A DNA stretch of 64,000 nucleotides from Candidatus Gastranaerophilales bacterium HUM_1 (GTDB lineage: Bacteria > Cyanobacteriota > Vampirovibrionia > Gastranaerophilales > Gastranaerophilaceae): contig DAAY01000004.1 in the NCBI GenBank assembly GCA_002103105.1, forward strand, positions 100,419-164,418, given 5' to 3'. The notes below the pieces were generated by a model that was not told the DNA's origin, ran no database searches, and saw only the letters and a program-made list of their open reading frames with translations. The translations under genes were made by a program, and so were the position numbers. Shown here piece by piece: positions 53,322 through 63,945 of this stretch (the first letter of the stretch is position 1; every line of letters starts with the position of its first letter).

Positions 53322-54692
53322 TTATTCTTTAATAAATTTGGTAATGATTGCAGCTATTAACAAACATAATGCACCAATAAAGAAAGAATATTCATAATGG
53401 TTATTATACATTTCGTTTGTATAAAGAACAGATTTATTGATAATCCAAGCAACTAAAGTACATACAAAAACTTGAGGACCAGCAATAAAGATATTAAATA
53501 TACCCATCACAGAGCCTTCTGTTCCAGCTTTAATATATTTAGATAACATAGCAAAAGGCAAAGCACAAACACTAGCCCAGCCAATACCAGATAAAGCCAT
53601 ACAAACAGTCACAACAGGTTTAACTGTACAGAAAAAGCCCATTCCTAAGTACGCAATTACCATAGAAAGTAAAGAAATAATATGAACTTTCTTATTTCCA
53701 AATTTTCCAGCCAAAAATCCAATTGGAACAGCAATTACGAAACAAACCAAATTAAAGATTGCAAAACAAATTGAAGAATAATTTGTAGCTGATGTCTGAG
53801 CAGCCATAAATGTTTGTTGCACATCTGCTGATAATTTTGTCAAATCTGGAACACCATAAACCGTATGGATAGCAAAATTTGTAAAGAAAATCATCATACA
53901 CATCATACCTATCCAAGTAAAAAATTGCATTACACAAATTTTTGAAACTTCTGGAGATAATGCAAAAAATTCAACCATTGATTTCCAAAATCCAACTTCT
54001 TCTTTTTTCTCTTCAACAACTTCAGCATTTGCAGTACTTTTTTCTTTAATAGTCAAACACGTCCACAACATTGCAAGAGAAAAAGCCAAAGCAGCCATTA
54101 TAAATTGAGCATTAACAGACATTTGATAATGGAAAACCAACTTCAAAAATGGTGCAGTAGCGGCAGCGATAACAGAACCCAATCCAATCGCCAAACTAAT
54201 ATATGAATTTGCTAAAGAATGCTGTTCTGGGTGAACAACATCTGGAATCAATGCACGATATGGACCTTGAGCAATATTGATACAAGCATCAATTATCCAA
54301 ATCATTACAGCTGCAATCAATAAACCAGACCAAGTTGGTAAATTCATACCTGTAAAATGAGAAAATCCATTCGCAATATTACCAGAATTTGGGAATAACC
54401 ATAAAGCGATAGAAGCAATAATTGCTCCCCCCAACAAATAAGGTCTTCTTCTTCCAAATCTTGATTTTGTTTTATCTGATAAAGCTCCAATTAGTGGTTG
54501 AACAACCATTCCAGTAAAAGGTCCTGCCAACCAAATTAAACCATACAAAAAAGCATCTGCTCCCAAATTTTCAGTAACAGGTCCAGACAAAATAATTCTC
54601 ATTTGCCACGCAAACTGTAACCCTAGAAAACCTAATGCAAAATTCAAAAAGTTTACAGTCGTAAATTTCTTTAAACCCTCATTATTAGTCAT
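53322..54692 (-). CDS. MFS sugar transporter, SLC45/GPH-like
   Basis: A 456-residue major facilitator with about twelve membrane helices. The N-terminal FALGFLGLQFAWQMRIILSG and GPFTGMVVQPLIGALSDKTKSRFGRRRPYLLGG match the SLC45/GPH cation-sugar symporters (sucrose, maltose or glucosides), with the MFS motif A-like D-K-T-x-x-x-x-GRRRP. A central loop is Glu/Lys-rich. It is monocistronic, with a GGGGGAG ribosome site. The substrate is inferred only as a disaccharide or glycoside. Confidence 0.85.
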   Translation of the reverse strand: MTNNEGLKKFTTVNFLNFALGFLGLQFAWQMRIILSGPVTENLGADAFLYGLIWLAGPFTGMVVQPLIGALSDKTKSRFGRRRPYLLGGAIIASIALWLFPNSGNIANGFSHFTGMNLPTWSGLLIAAVMIWIIDACINIAQGPYRALIPDVVHPEQHSLANSYISLAIGLGSVIAAATAPFLKLVFHYQMSVNAQFIMAALAFSLAMLWTCLTIKEKSTANAEVVEEKKEEVGFWKSMVEFFALSPEVSKICVMQFFTWIGMMCMMIFFTNFAIHTVYGVPDLTKLSADVQQTFMAAQTSATNYSSICFAIFNLVCFVIAVPIGFLAGKFGNKKVHIISLLSMVIAYLGMGFFCTVKPVVTVCMALSGIGWASVCALPFAMLSKYIKAGTEGSVMGIFNIFIAGPQVFVCTLVAWIINKSVLYTNEMYNNHYEYSFFIGALCLLIAAIITKFIKE

Positions 54693-54731
54693 TATATCTC
54701 CCCCATAAAACTATGTTCTATTAAAATACAA

Positions 54732-54764
54732 GGAAAATAAAACCTCGTCAATGAGAATTTTATT
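54732..54764 (-). terminator. Possible terminator after pyrG
   Basis: GGAAAATAAAA and TTTTATTTTCC pair as an AT-rich 11-bp stem with a loop of 11 nt. The stem is weak, and the function may instead be in the MFS gene's upstream region. Confidence 0.35.
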
Positions 54765-54779
54765 TTCCTCGATAAAAAA

Positions 54780-56408
<1,629 letters not shown>

Positions 56409-56423
56409 TTATAAGTAATAAAG

Positions 56424-56463
56424 CCCATGAGCTAAAGAAAACATCAATATAACTCATGGGCTT
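56424..56463 (-). terminator. Terminator after gatC
   Basis: AAGCCCATGAG and CTCATGGGCTT form a perfect 11-bp stem with a loop of about 20 nt. On the minus strand it is followed by TTTATTA. Confidence 0.7.
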
Positions 56464-56477
56464 AAATAAATCTAAAA

Positions 56478-56759
56478 CTAATTAATTTTTGGAACTTTAA
56501 AGAATCCATTTTCTTCATCAGGAGCATTAGACATCAACGCTTCTTTTGAAATTTCTTGATGAGGAACATCTTCCCTCATAACATTAACAAAATCAATAAC
56601 TTGAGTCATTGGTTTAACATTAGAAGTATCAACCTCATTCATTTGGTCAACATACTTCAAAACATCACCTAGTTGTTTTGTATATAATTCTTTTTCTTCT
56701 TCTGTCAATTCTAATCTTGCTAATTTTGCAACGTGTTCAACATCTTTTACGGTAATCAT
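56478..56759 (-). CDS. gatC: Asp/Glu-tRNA amidotransferase subunit C
   Basis: A 93-residue GatC, the small subunit linking GatA and GatB. Family pattern: VEHVAKLARLELTEEEKELYTKQLGDVLKYVDQMNEVDTSNVKPM and, at the end, NAPDEENGFFKVPKI. Full length. It is transcribed apart from gatB (21328). gatA is not in the window. Confidence 0.95.
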   Translation of the reverse strand: MITVKDVEHVAKLARLELTEEEKELYTKQLGDVLKYVDQMNEVDTSNVKPMTQVIDFVNVMREDVPHQEISKEALMSNAPDEENGFFKVPKIN

Positions 56760-56897
56760 ATTTTGCTCCTATTCATATTATATATAAGATAATAATAGCA
56801 CAAAAAATCCACGCACAAAAGTTTATTAAATAAAATTAAATTTTAGATAAACCGATATATCTGTGTTATAGTAATAAAAGAGGAGTTTTAATAAAAA

Positions 56898-57710
56898 GTG
56901 GAAACCAAAATGTCCGAGTTAGAAAAACTCGAGGATTTAATACTTAGCTATAAAGAAGAGAAGGATGAAAAGAAAAAACGCATCCTTTATTTGAACTTAG
57001 TTCAAGAATCACTAAAACTCGTAAAAAGAATTGCACTTGGAATGTATCCACTCCCAAGTACAATATCTAAAGATGATTTAATTCAAGTTGGAGCTGTTGG
57101 AGTTCTAAAGGCTATCGAAACTTACGAGGTAAACGAAAGAGGTAGTTTTAAAACTTACGTTAGTAAATTTATCAAGGGAAAAATTCTTCACTACTTGAGA
57201 GATAAAGCTAATATAGTAAAAACGCCACGAGAAACTCTTACCAATTTATCCAAAGTTAAAGAGGCAATTGACGACTTGTCAGAAGGAGGAACAAAATCCC
57301 CTTCAGCTCAAGAAGTTGCAAATTATGTGAATCTTCCAGTGGATAAGGTTGAAGAAATAATGAATATTGAACTTATCAAGAATATGGTTTCACTTGATCA
57401 AAATATTTATTCATCAGAAGGTACTGAAACTCTAATGGATAGAATTCAATCAGACTCTGACACTTGGGAAGAAACATATGAAAATAAAAAAGTTATTGAA
57501 TTTGCACTAAAAAAACTTCCAGAACCAGACAAAACCGTTGTATTCAAATATTATATGGAAGGTTCTTCAAGAAAAGAGATTTCAGAAATTATACATGTTT
57601 CACCAACTCAAATTTCAAGAATTTTAAAAAGAGCCTTAAATAGACTCTATAACATTATAGAAAACGAAATGACAGATAAAAATAAAAAGACCGCAAAGGA
57701 GGCAAAATGA
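56898..57710 (+). CDS. Group-3 (SigF/SigB-like) RNA polymerase sigma factor
   Basis: A 270-residue alternative sigma factor without region 1. Region 2 reads LIQVGAVGVLKAIETYEVNERGSFKTYVSKFIKGKILHYLRD, region 3 includes PRETLTNLSKVKEAIDDL, and region 4 ends with KYYMEGSSRKEISEIIHVSPTQISRILKRAL. This is the SigF/SigB/WhiG-type group 3. The GTG start at 56898 follows AGGAG; an in-frame ATG four codons later (MSELEKL) is an alternative. The gene overlaps pilD by 4 nt (ATGA), and in cyanobacteria SigF governs pilus genes, so a pilus regulator role is a reasonable inference. Confidence 0.88.
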   Translation: METKMSELEKLEDLILSYKEEKDEKKKRILYLNLVQESLKLVKRIALGMYPLPSTISKDDLIQVGAVGVLKAIETYEVNERGSFKTYVSKFIKGKILHYLRDKANIVKTPRETLTNLSKVKEAIDDLSEGGTKSPSAQEVANYVNLPVDKVEEIMNIELIKNMVSLDQNIYSSEGTETLMDRIQSDSDTWEETYENKKVIEFALKKLPEPDKTVVFKYYMEGSSRKEISEIIHVSPTQISRILKRALNRLYNIIENEMTDKNKKTAKEAK

Positions 57711-58807
57711 TTTTTTCACTTGTCGTATTAGCATTCATATTTATAACTGGATTGGTTATAGGAAGTTTTTTAAACGTTGTAATTTTAAGAACAGTAAGCG
57801 AGGAATCAATAGTATTTCCAGCTTCAAAATGCCCCAAATGCCAAACTCCGCTAAAATGGTACCATAATATTCCGTTATTTTCATACTTATTTTTAAGAGG
57901 GAAATGTGCATTTTGTCACGAACATATCAGTTGGCAATACCCATTTGTAGAGCTTTTAACAGGTGTATTATTCGTTGGACTATTTTTGAGATTTTGCACT
58001 CCATTTGACCCATTATTTGGACTAGAAATGATGAATCCAATCGGATGGGATCAGATTGGAATATACGTATTTTCTTTAATCGTTTCTGGTTTATTTATCG
58101 CAATAGCAGGAACCGATATTTTAGAAAAAAAAGTTGCAGATGCCCATACTTTTTCACTAATTGGCGTTGGAATTTTATATAGCATAATTTATGCAATCCT
58201 AACATTTGTTTTATATACCAAAGCAAACGGAATGCCAAAATTAGACTTAAACTTTTTCTTAAGTTGTCCAATTTTATATTCTTTAGCATCAGCAATTCTT
58301 GGATTTTTAATTATGGAAGCAATTTCAAGACTTGGACTTGTTTTAGTTGGAGCTAGAGCTTTTGGAGAAGGGGATTCATATATAGCAGCAGGACTTGGAG
58401 CTGTTTTTGGCTCAATGCTAGGATGCTCTCCTATGTACGCAAACTTTTTACCAATCTTTCAAGTTTTAGTAGCAATTCTTGTATTGAGTGGAATTGTACA
58501 AATGTTTATCACTTTGCCTATGTTTATAAAAAAACTAGTTAATAACAAAAACTGGATGACTTTAGGTGCATTAGTTGGTTTTATTGTTTATACAATCGGA
58601 TTTTTGACAGCACAAAACTTGGGATGGTTAACTCATCCAATAGCATACTGGGCAAGCACAATTGTACTTATAGGACTTGGACTTTTTGCTTGCAAGGAAC
58701 TAATCTGGGGACTAAAAAATAACCAAGCAGCAAATGGTTTATACTTGCCATTTGGACCAGCAATGATAGTTGCAGGATTTATTGCAATGTTCACAATTGG
58801 ATTTTAG
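57707..58807 (+). CDS. pilD: Prepilin peptidase/N-methyltransferase PilD
   Basis: Inner-membrane aspartyl protease (A24) of 366 residues that cuts class III leaders and methylates the new N terminus. The N-terminal methyltransferase zinc motif is CPKCQTPLKWY and CAFCHEHIS (two CxxC pairs). The catalytic aspartates are in GTDILEKKVAD and FGEGDSYIAA (G-x-GD). It has about nine membrane helices. The start overlaps the sigma-factor stop (ATGA) and AAAGGAGG lies before it. Likely substrates in this window are the prepilins at 26282 and 33527. A perfect terminator follows. Confidence 0.95.
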   Translation: MIFSLVVLAFIFITGLVIGSFLNVVILRTVSEESIVFPASKCPKCQTPLKWYHNIPLFSYLFLRGKCAFCHEHISWQYPFVELLTGVLFVGLFLRFCTPFDPLFGLEMMNPIGWDQIGIYVFSLIVSGLFIAIAGTDILEKKVADAHTFSLIGVGILYSIIYAILTFVLYTKANGMPKLDLNFFLSCPILYSLASAILGFLIMEAISRLGLVLVGARAFGEGDSYIAAGLGAVFGSMLGCSPMYANFLPIFQVLVAILVLSGIVQMFITLPMFIKKLVNNKNWMTLGALVGFIVYTIGFLTAQNLGWLTHPIAYWASTIVLIGLGLFACKELIWGLKNNQAANGLYLPFGPAMIVAGFIAMFTIGF

Positions 58808-58830
58808 AAACATAAGATTTAAGTATAAGA

Positions 58831-58863
58831 AAAGGGCTGGAACATATGTTCCAGCCCTTTTTT
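58831..58863. terminator. Terminator between pilD and the GT8 gene
   Basis: AAAGGGCTGGAAC and GTTCCAGCCCTTT pair around ATAT and are followed by T residues. It is a perfect 13-bp stem serving the convergent genes. Confidence 0.95.
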
Positions 58864-58874
58864 CGATACATTCA

Positions 58875-59900
58875 CTAATTTAATTTTTTAATTTCGCCAT
58901 TTCTCAAAGCTTTAGCTTCATTGCTAAGTTTTATAGCATCTTCAATTTCTTTTTGACGTTTATCGGCGTTTTCTTGTTCAAATTTTTCGAACTCTCTAAA
59001 TTTTGCAATTAAAATTTCTAAAAATGGAGTAGTTTTCGCATAATCCCACCAAATATGACCATAATACATATTTGGATATTTCCAAGGTTTAATTTCTGAC
59101 AAGAAATGCAGAACGTACTGATTAGCAATACCTTCAACAAACTCAACCGCTAAATTTTTAAAATAATCATCTTGCATAAGTCGAGTATTTGTAATAATAA
59201 CGTAATTCCACGAATTAGGAATAATTTTAATTTTATCTTCGCAAATAAGGTTCAAAATATCTTGATCTGGATACAAAAATTCTTTGTAATAATCAAGAAG
59301 GTCGAAAATTTTCTGAGTCATATCGATTTTCAACATTTCTTGAATATTCATCAAAAGAACGCCAGAATTCACATAGTTATTAATATCTTTTAATTTTAGA
59401 TTTACAGAAAAATAAGTTTTAACATTCGGGAACGCTCTATAATTCACAATGGTATTATAATCCCTAACCGCAGCGACATAATTAGTTTCCAAATCAACAT
59501 CCATCAACTTGGAAATATCACCCGTAATTAAGGTATCACAATCCAAATAAATAACCTTATCATAAGCAGGCATCATTTGCGGAATAAATAATCGCAAATA
59601 CATTTCTTTTGAAAAATGCAAATGGCAAAACAACTTGCTTGTATCAATCGTTTCGTAGAGGTCATTAGAATTAACAAACCTAATCGAAACCTTCTCACTA
59701 TCACACATTGAAGCAATCATTTCTTTGTTGGCATCCGTTACCCCAGCTTCAAGAATAATAATGTCATACAATTTTTCAACATCTCTATTATCTAATAAAG
59801 ATTTTAATGCTACTGCCATATAACAAGCGTAATCATCATTTGTGGCAAAAACCACATTCACAGAATCCTGTTTAAAAGCTCTCTCAATTTTAATATCCAT
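58875..59900 (-). CDS. Family 8 glycosyltransferase
   Basis: A 341-residue GT8 enzyme, a retaining UDP-sugar transferase often acting on lipopolysaccharide core. It has VVFATNDDYACYMAVALKSLL, the metal-binding DxD in VIYLDCDTLITGD, NSGVLLMN, DQDILNLI and the LHFLSEIKPWK motif. The C terminus (about 310-341) is a Lys/Glu helix that may associate with the membrane. A TAAAAT hexamer lies 7 nt before the ATG on the minus strand. No other glycan genes are next to it, so the acceptor is unknown. Confidence 0.88.
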   Translation of the reverse strand: MDIKIERAFKQDSVNVVFATNDDYACYMAVALKSLLDNRDVEKLYDIIILEAGVTDANKEMIASMCDSEKVSIRFVNSNDLYETIDTSKLFCHLHFSKEMYLRLFIPQMMPAYDKVIYLDCDTLITGDISKLMDVDLETNYVAAVRDYNTIVNYRAFPNVKTYFSVNLKLKDINNYVNSGVLLMNIQEMLKIDMTQKIFDLLDYYKEFLYPDQDILNLICEDKIKIIPNSWNYVIITNTRLMQDDYFKNLAVEFVEGIANQYVLHFLSEIKPWKYPNMYYGHIWWDYAKTTPFLEILIAKFREFEKFEQENADKRQKEIEDAIKLSNEAKALRNGEIKKLN

Positions 59901-60073
59901 AATACTAATTTTATAGCATATTTTTAATAATTTTACAAGATTTTTTTTGATTAAGACTTGAATTATTAATAAAAAAGTATTATAATAAAAATGAGGTTGT
60001 TATTAGAAAGAATTAAAAATCTTAACAATTGTAACATTTACCAAAAAAAAATTAAAGATACTAGCCAATTCTG

Positions 60074-60092
60074 TCGATATGAAAAATATCGA
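60074..60092 (+). promoter_or_regulatory. 5' UTR hairpin before the autotransporter gene
   Basis: TCGATAT (60074-60080) and ATATCGA (60086-60092) form a perfect 7-bp stem around GAAAA, 27 nt before the start codon, with GAGG between. It might affect translation or mRNA life. The rest of the 59901-60118 gap is AT-rich with no gene seen. Confidence 0.35.
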
Positions 60093-60118
60093 TAGGTAAA
60101 GTATGAGGATATTCTAAC

Positions 60119-63100
60119 ATGAAAAGAAGAAGTATGAAACGTGTTAATGTAAAAAAAGAAAATAAACCATTTAAAACCTTAGCAATTGCAACAATTGCGG
60201 GGTTGTCTATTATTGGTGTTGGACAAGCTCAAGCTACAACGCTTGATGAAGTTGATTTATCTCAAAAACCTATTGATACCCCAACACTTGACTATCTACA
60301 TAATAACGATGTTCAAATCAAATATGAAGACGGAACAGAAGTAGCTATTCCGCAAAGTAATTATACTATGACTGAGGTTAAAGCTAATGAAGATGGCTCA
60401 AAACCTGATGGCGATAATATCATCACTCAATATGATTATGACAAAAACACAGGTTCACTTTCTCCTCTATACTATGAAATTAACTACCAAACACAATTTG
60501 GTAACCCAGATGGCGACACGACTCTAACATTCGGAAAAGTAAACACTTATGGGTCAAATTATACATGGGAATTAAATGCGGAAAATCCAACAAGAACAAT
60601 TATCTATAAATATAATCAAGGTGACACCATAGATGGTTCAATCACTAATGATGGCACTTCTGCAAATATTGCTAGAGATTTTGTTAATACAGATAGGGGG
60701 GAAAACCCTTTAATCTTAAACAATAAAAATGCTACTATTAACAATATTTCAGGCAATTTTATTGCAAACGGCTCATCTTCTTATCAATGTGGCACAATAA
60801 TCGATAACAAGGGACACATTGATAATATAAAAGGAACTTTTGCAATAAATAAAGCATACAGTGGACTGATATATAACAATGAAAATGGAACAATCGATAA
60901 AATCGAAGGTCTTTTTGTAGATAATAAGATCGATAGCGAGTACTCTGGTGGAGCAGTAAACAACAGTGGAATAATAAAGTCAATCCTTGCGGACTTTATA
61001 AATGGAAGCGGAATTTCTAACAATTATGGAGTTATTACTAATATTGTTGGCTCATTTATTGATTCAAGGATATTAAATCGCGGAGTCGCTAACAATGAAG
61101 GAGTTATTACTAATATTGTTGGGAATTTTGTTGGGTCAAGTATAGTTAATACTGGTGGTACTATTGATAAAATTGAAGGGACATTTACGAACAATAAACA
61201 AAGATTATACGACAGCAAAGCCGCCATTATTAATTACGAAAACTCTAATCCGACACTAATAAAATTAATTCTTGCTGATTTTATAGCAAATCAAGGAGGC
61301 GGAATTTCCAACATTTATGGAGTAATTACAGATATTATTGGCTCATTTATTGGAAATGGGGGTTCAACTGAATATGGTAATGGCGGAGCGATTTGTAATG
61401 ATGGAATAAGCTCAAGTAAAATTTCCTATATTGGTAATATCACAGGAACATTCTTAAACAACCACGTACGATACCGTGGAGGTGCAATATACAATAAAGG
61501 AAGAATAGACAGTATTACAAACTCTCACTTCCAAAATAACTATGCAGAAGCAGAAAGTGGAAATGCATATGGTGGAGCCATTTATAACTATGACTATGCA
61601 AATCATGCTAGAGTTAAGTCTATGGAAGCAGGAATTGGAAAAATACAAAACACCTCCTTCATAGGTAACTACGCAAAATCCCAATCAGGTACAGCTCAAG
61701 GTGGTGCCATCTGGAGTAATGTAGATTTGAATATCGTTGCAGATAATGGAGAATCCTTATTCTCTGGAAACTACGTTCAAAATGGAGACAAAAAAGACCA
61801 ACAAGCTATCTTTGTAACCAATATAATTGAAGAAAAATACCTTGGGTATAACGAAGAGCATTCACATAGTTTTTATCAAAATGAACCGCATAAAACAACA
61901 GTAACACTTAACTCTATAAACAATGGTAAAATTATCTTCAACGATAAAATTACTGGTGATACAAAAAAGATTCCTATTAATAAATATTATAAAAAATGGA
62001 ATTATGAAGATTTTAAATATATACCACAATATGTAGATGATGACTATAACGACATAGATACTCCAACAGAAGAAGTTTCTCTTACTCCAGAACTAAAAAT
62101 CACTGGTGATTCTTCTAGTGTTGTTCAATTGAATAATAATATTGAAAACTTAGATATTTCATTAAGCGGTACAAATCTACATCTTGGAGCTAGAGATAAT
62201 GTTCTTGACGGCAACAATCTAGATTTGCAATCTGGTACTTTATCTATGGTGAACAACCAAGTTGGTGTTGCTTCATTAAACAACGTAACTCTTTCTGGAA
62301 ATACCAACTTCGTTGCAGATGTTGACCTAGCTAACGAACAAATGGATAGAATTACTGCAAACAATTACGGCACTCATAATGGCAACTTGAATGTTGTTGG
62401 TATGAATTTGTTATCTGATTCAACAAAAGATGTTACTGAAATCTATTTTGCACAACCTGGGTTGAAAAATAATGTTGTTAACGGTATGCCAGCTAACGGA
62501 GGATACAATCTTCCAAGCACTGCTCAAACAACATTCTATACTCCAATCTACAAATACAATGCAATTTATGACAACAGAAATGACGGCGGATATTTCATGT
62601 TCACCAAAGGAGATAAAATCCTTACCGCTAATGGTGGTGGAGGAACAACTATTACTCCTACGGGCAACCCATCTGATGCTTTTAACCCATCTGTTCTAGC
62701 CCCTTCTGTTGCTTCTCAAGCTGGTGCGAATGCTACAATGAACCAAACATTCAACTACGCATTCCAAAACGCAGACAACTTCATGACTATTCCATATCTT
62801 GAACGTGTCGCAATCAAAACTGCTAACAGATACGCTCTTTCTCCAACTGGAGATGCAACAGATGTTGGAACTTTCTCACCACTATTCAACGCTCAAAATG
62901 AAACATCTAGTGCATGGGTTAAACCTTATGCAAGCTTTGAAAATATTCCACTTAAAAACGGACCTAAAGTTTCTAACATTACTTACGGTACTTTAGTTGG
63001 TTTCGATACTCCAATAAAATCTCTCAGACACGGTTGGGATAGAGCTTGGACTGGATATATCGGTTACAACGGTGCGAGTCAAAGATTCTCTGGAGTAGAT

Positions 63101-63883
63101 GCTACTCAAAACGGCGGTCTTGTTGGTGGAACTTTAACTCTATACAAAGGTAATTTCTTCAACGCTACAACTGTTTCTTCTGGTGCTATCGTTGGCGACA
63201 ATAGAACCATGTATGGTACAGATAATTACACTATGCTTATGGCTGGTGTTGGTAACAAAACTGGTTACAACTTTGAATTTAAAGAAGGAAAAATTATCAT
63301 ACAACCTAGTATGTTATTAAGCTATACCTTCGTTAATACTTTCGACTACACTAACGCTGCTGGCGTTAAAATCAAAAACGACCCTCTTCACGCAATCCAA
63401 ATTGCCCCTGGGGTTAAATTCATTGCTAATACCAAAAACGGTTGGCAACCATATATCGGCGTTAACATGATTTGGAACCTATTAGACAAATCTAAAGTTT
63501 CAGCAAACGACGTTAGACTCCCTGAAATGAGTATCAAACCATATGTTCAATATGGCGTTGGGGTTCAAAAACGTTTCAAAGACAGATACATGGCATTCGG
63601 TCAAGCTATGATTCAAAACGGTGGACGTAACGGTATTTCTCTAACTGCTGGTTTCCGTTGGGCTATTGGCAAAGAAGGAAAACCTCTTGAAAAAGTTCAA
63701 AGAGTAAATATCAAAGTTTCTAGCGTTACTCCTAGAGCAGAAGTGAAAGTTGCAAATAATTCAACAGTTCAACCTGAAAGAAAAATTATTAAACAACTTT
63801 CTCAAACTCAACGTGAAAGAATCGCTAAACAATACCAAAACACAACCAGAACAACTTCAATCGGTGAGATGAAAAAGTTATAA
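60119..63883 (+). CDS. Autotransporter (type V secretion) with beta-helix passenger
   Basis: A 1254-residue protein. The N-terminal extended signal peptide runs through AGLSIIGVGQAQA (cut near residue 39). The passenger (about 40-880) is a parallel beta-helix with repeats of about 20-24 residues (N-N-x-G-x-I-x-x-I-x-G-x-F-x-x-N) and later GGAIYN/GGAIWS blocks as in Pmp-like adhesins. Residues about 900-1183 form the 12-stranded barrel, ending with SLTAGFRWAIG. About 70 charged residues follow the last strand, which is unusual because the barrel normally ends the protein. Surface display as an adhesin is inferred. Confidence 0.88.
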   Translation: MKRRSMKRVNVKKENKPFKTLAIATIAGLSIIGVGQAQATTLDEVDLSQKPIDTPTLDYLHNNDVQIKYEDGTEVAIPQSNYTMTEVKANEDGSKPDGDNIITQYDYDKNTGSLSPLYYEINYQTQFGNPDGDTTLTFGKVNTYGSNYTWELNAENPTRTIIYKYNQGDTIDGSITNDGTSANIARDFVNTDRGENPLILNNKNATINNISGNFIANGSSSYQCGTIIDNKGHIDNIKGTFAINKAYSGLIYNNENGTIDKIEGLFVDNKIDSEYSGGAVNNSGIIKSILADFINGSGISNNYGVITNIVGSFIDSRILNRGVANNEGVITNIVGNFVGSSIVNTGGTIDKIEGTFTNNKQRLYDSKAAIINYENSNPTLIKLILADFIANQGGGISNIYGVITDIIGSFIGNGGSTEYGNGGAICNDGISSSKISYIGNITGTFLNNHVRYRGGAIYNKGRIDSITNSHFQNNYAEAESGNAYGGAIYNYDYANHARVKSMEAGIGKIQNTSFIGNYAKSQSGTAQGGAIWSNVDLNIVADNGESLFSGNYVQNGDKKDQQAIFVTNIIEEKYLGYNEEHSHSFYQNEPHKTTVTLNSINNGKIIFNDKITGDTKKIPINKYYKKWNYEDFKYIPQYVDDDYNDIDTPTEEVSLTPELKITGDSSSVVQLNNNIENLDISLSGTNLHLGARDNVLDGNNLDLQSGTLSMVNNQVGVASLNNVTLSGNTNFVADVDLANEQMDRITANNYGTHNGNLNVVGMNLLSDSTKDVTEIYFAQPGLKNNVVNGMPANGGYNLPSTAQTTFYTPIYKYNAIYDNRNDGGYFMFTKGDKILTANGGGGTTITPTGNPSDAFNPSVLAPSVASQAGANATMNQTFNYAFQNADNFMTIPYLERVAIKTANRYALSPTGDATDVGTFSPLFNAQNETSSAWVKPYASFENIPLKNGPKVSNITYGTLVGFDTPIKSLRHGWDRAWTGYIGYNGASQRFSGVDATQNGGLVGGTLTLYKGNFFNATTVSSGAIVGDNRTMYGTDNYTMLMAGVGNKTGYNFEFKEGKIIIQPSMLLSYTFVNTFDYTNAAGVKIKNDPLHAIQIAPGVKFIANTKNGWQPYIGVNMIWNLLDKSKVSANDVRLPEMSIKPYVQYGVGVQKRFKDRYMAFGQAMIQNGGRNGISLTAGFRWAIGKEGKPLEKVQRVNIKVSSVTPRAEVKVANNSTVQPERKIIKQLSQTQRERIAKQYQNTTRTTSIGEMKKL
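60700..61720 (+). repeat. Beta-helix coding repeats in the autotransporter passenger
   Basis: Tandem imperfect repeats encoding N-N-x-G-x-I-x-x-I-x-G-x-F. At DNA level a 23-bp word starting GGAGTTATTACTAAT recurs exactly at 61028 and 61100, 72 nt (24 codons) apart. Such repeats allow length change by recombination. Confidence 0.75.
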
Positions 63884-63912
63884 ATTTTAATTATTCCAAA
63901 GAATAAAAATAG

Positions 63913-63945
63913 AGGGCAGAGATACACTTCTCCGCCCTTTATTTT
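63913..63945 (+). terminator. Terminator after the autotransporter gene
   Basis: AGGGC-A-GAGA (63913-63922) pairs with TCTC-C-GCCCT (63929-63938), with one mismatch. It is followed by TTATTTTA. The last 55 bases of the window show nothing else that can be identified. Confidence 0.8.

Noticed and set aside
60700..61700. CRISPR-like direct repeats
   Set aside because: The repeats are in frame, imperfect, 60-72 nt apart and encode a beta-helix inside a long open frame. There are no cas genes.
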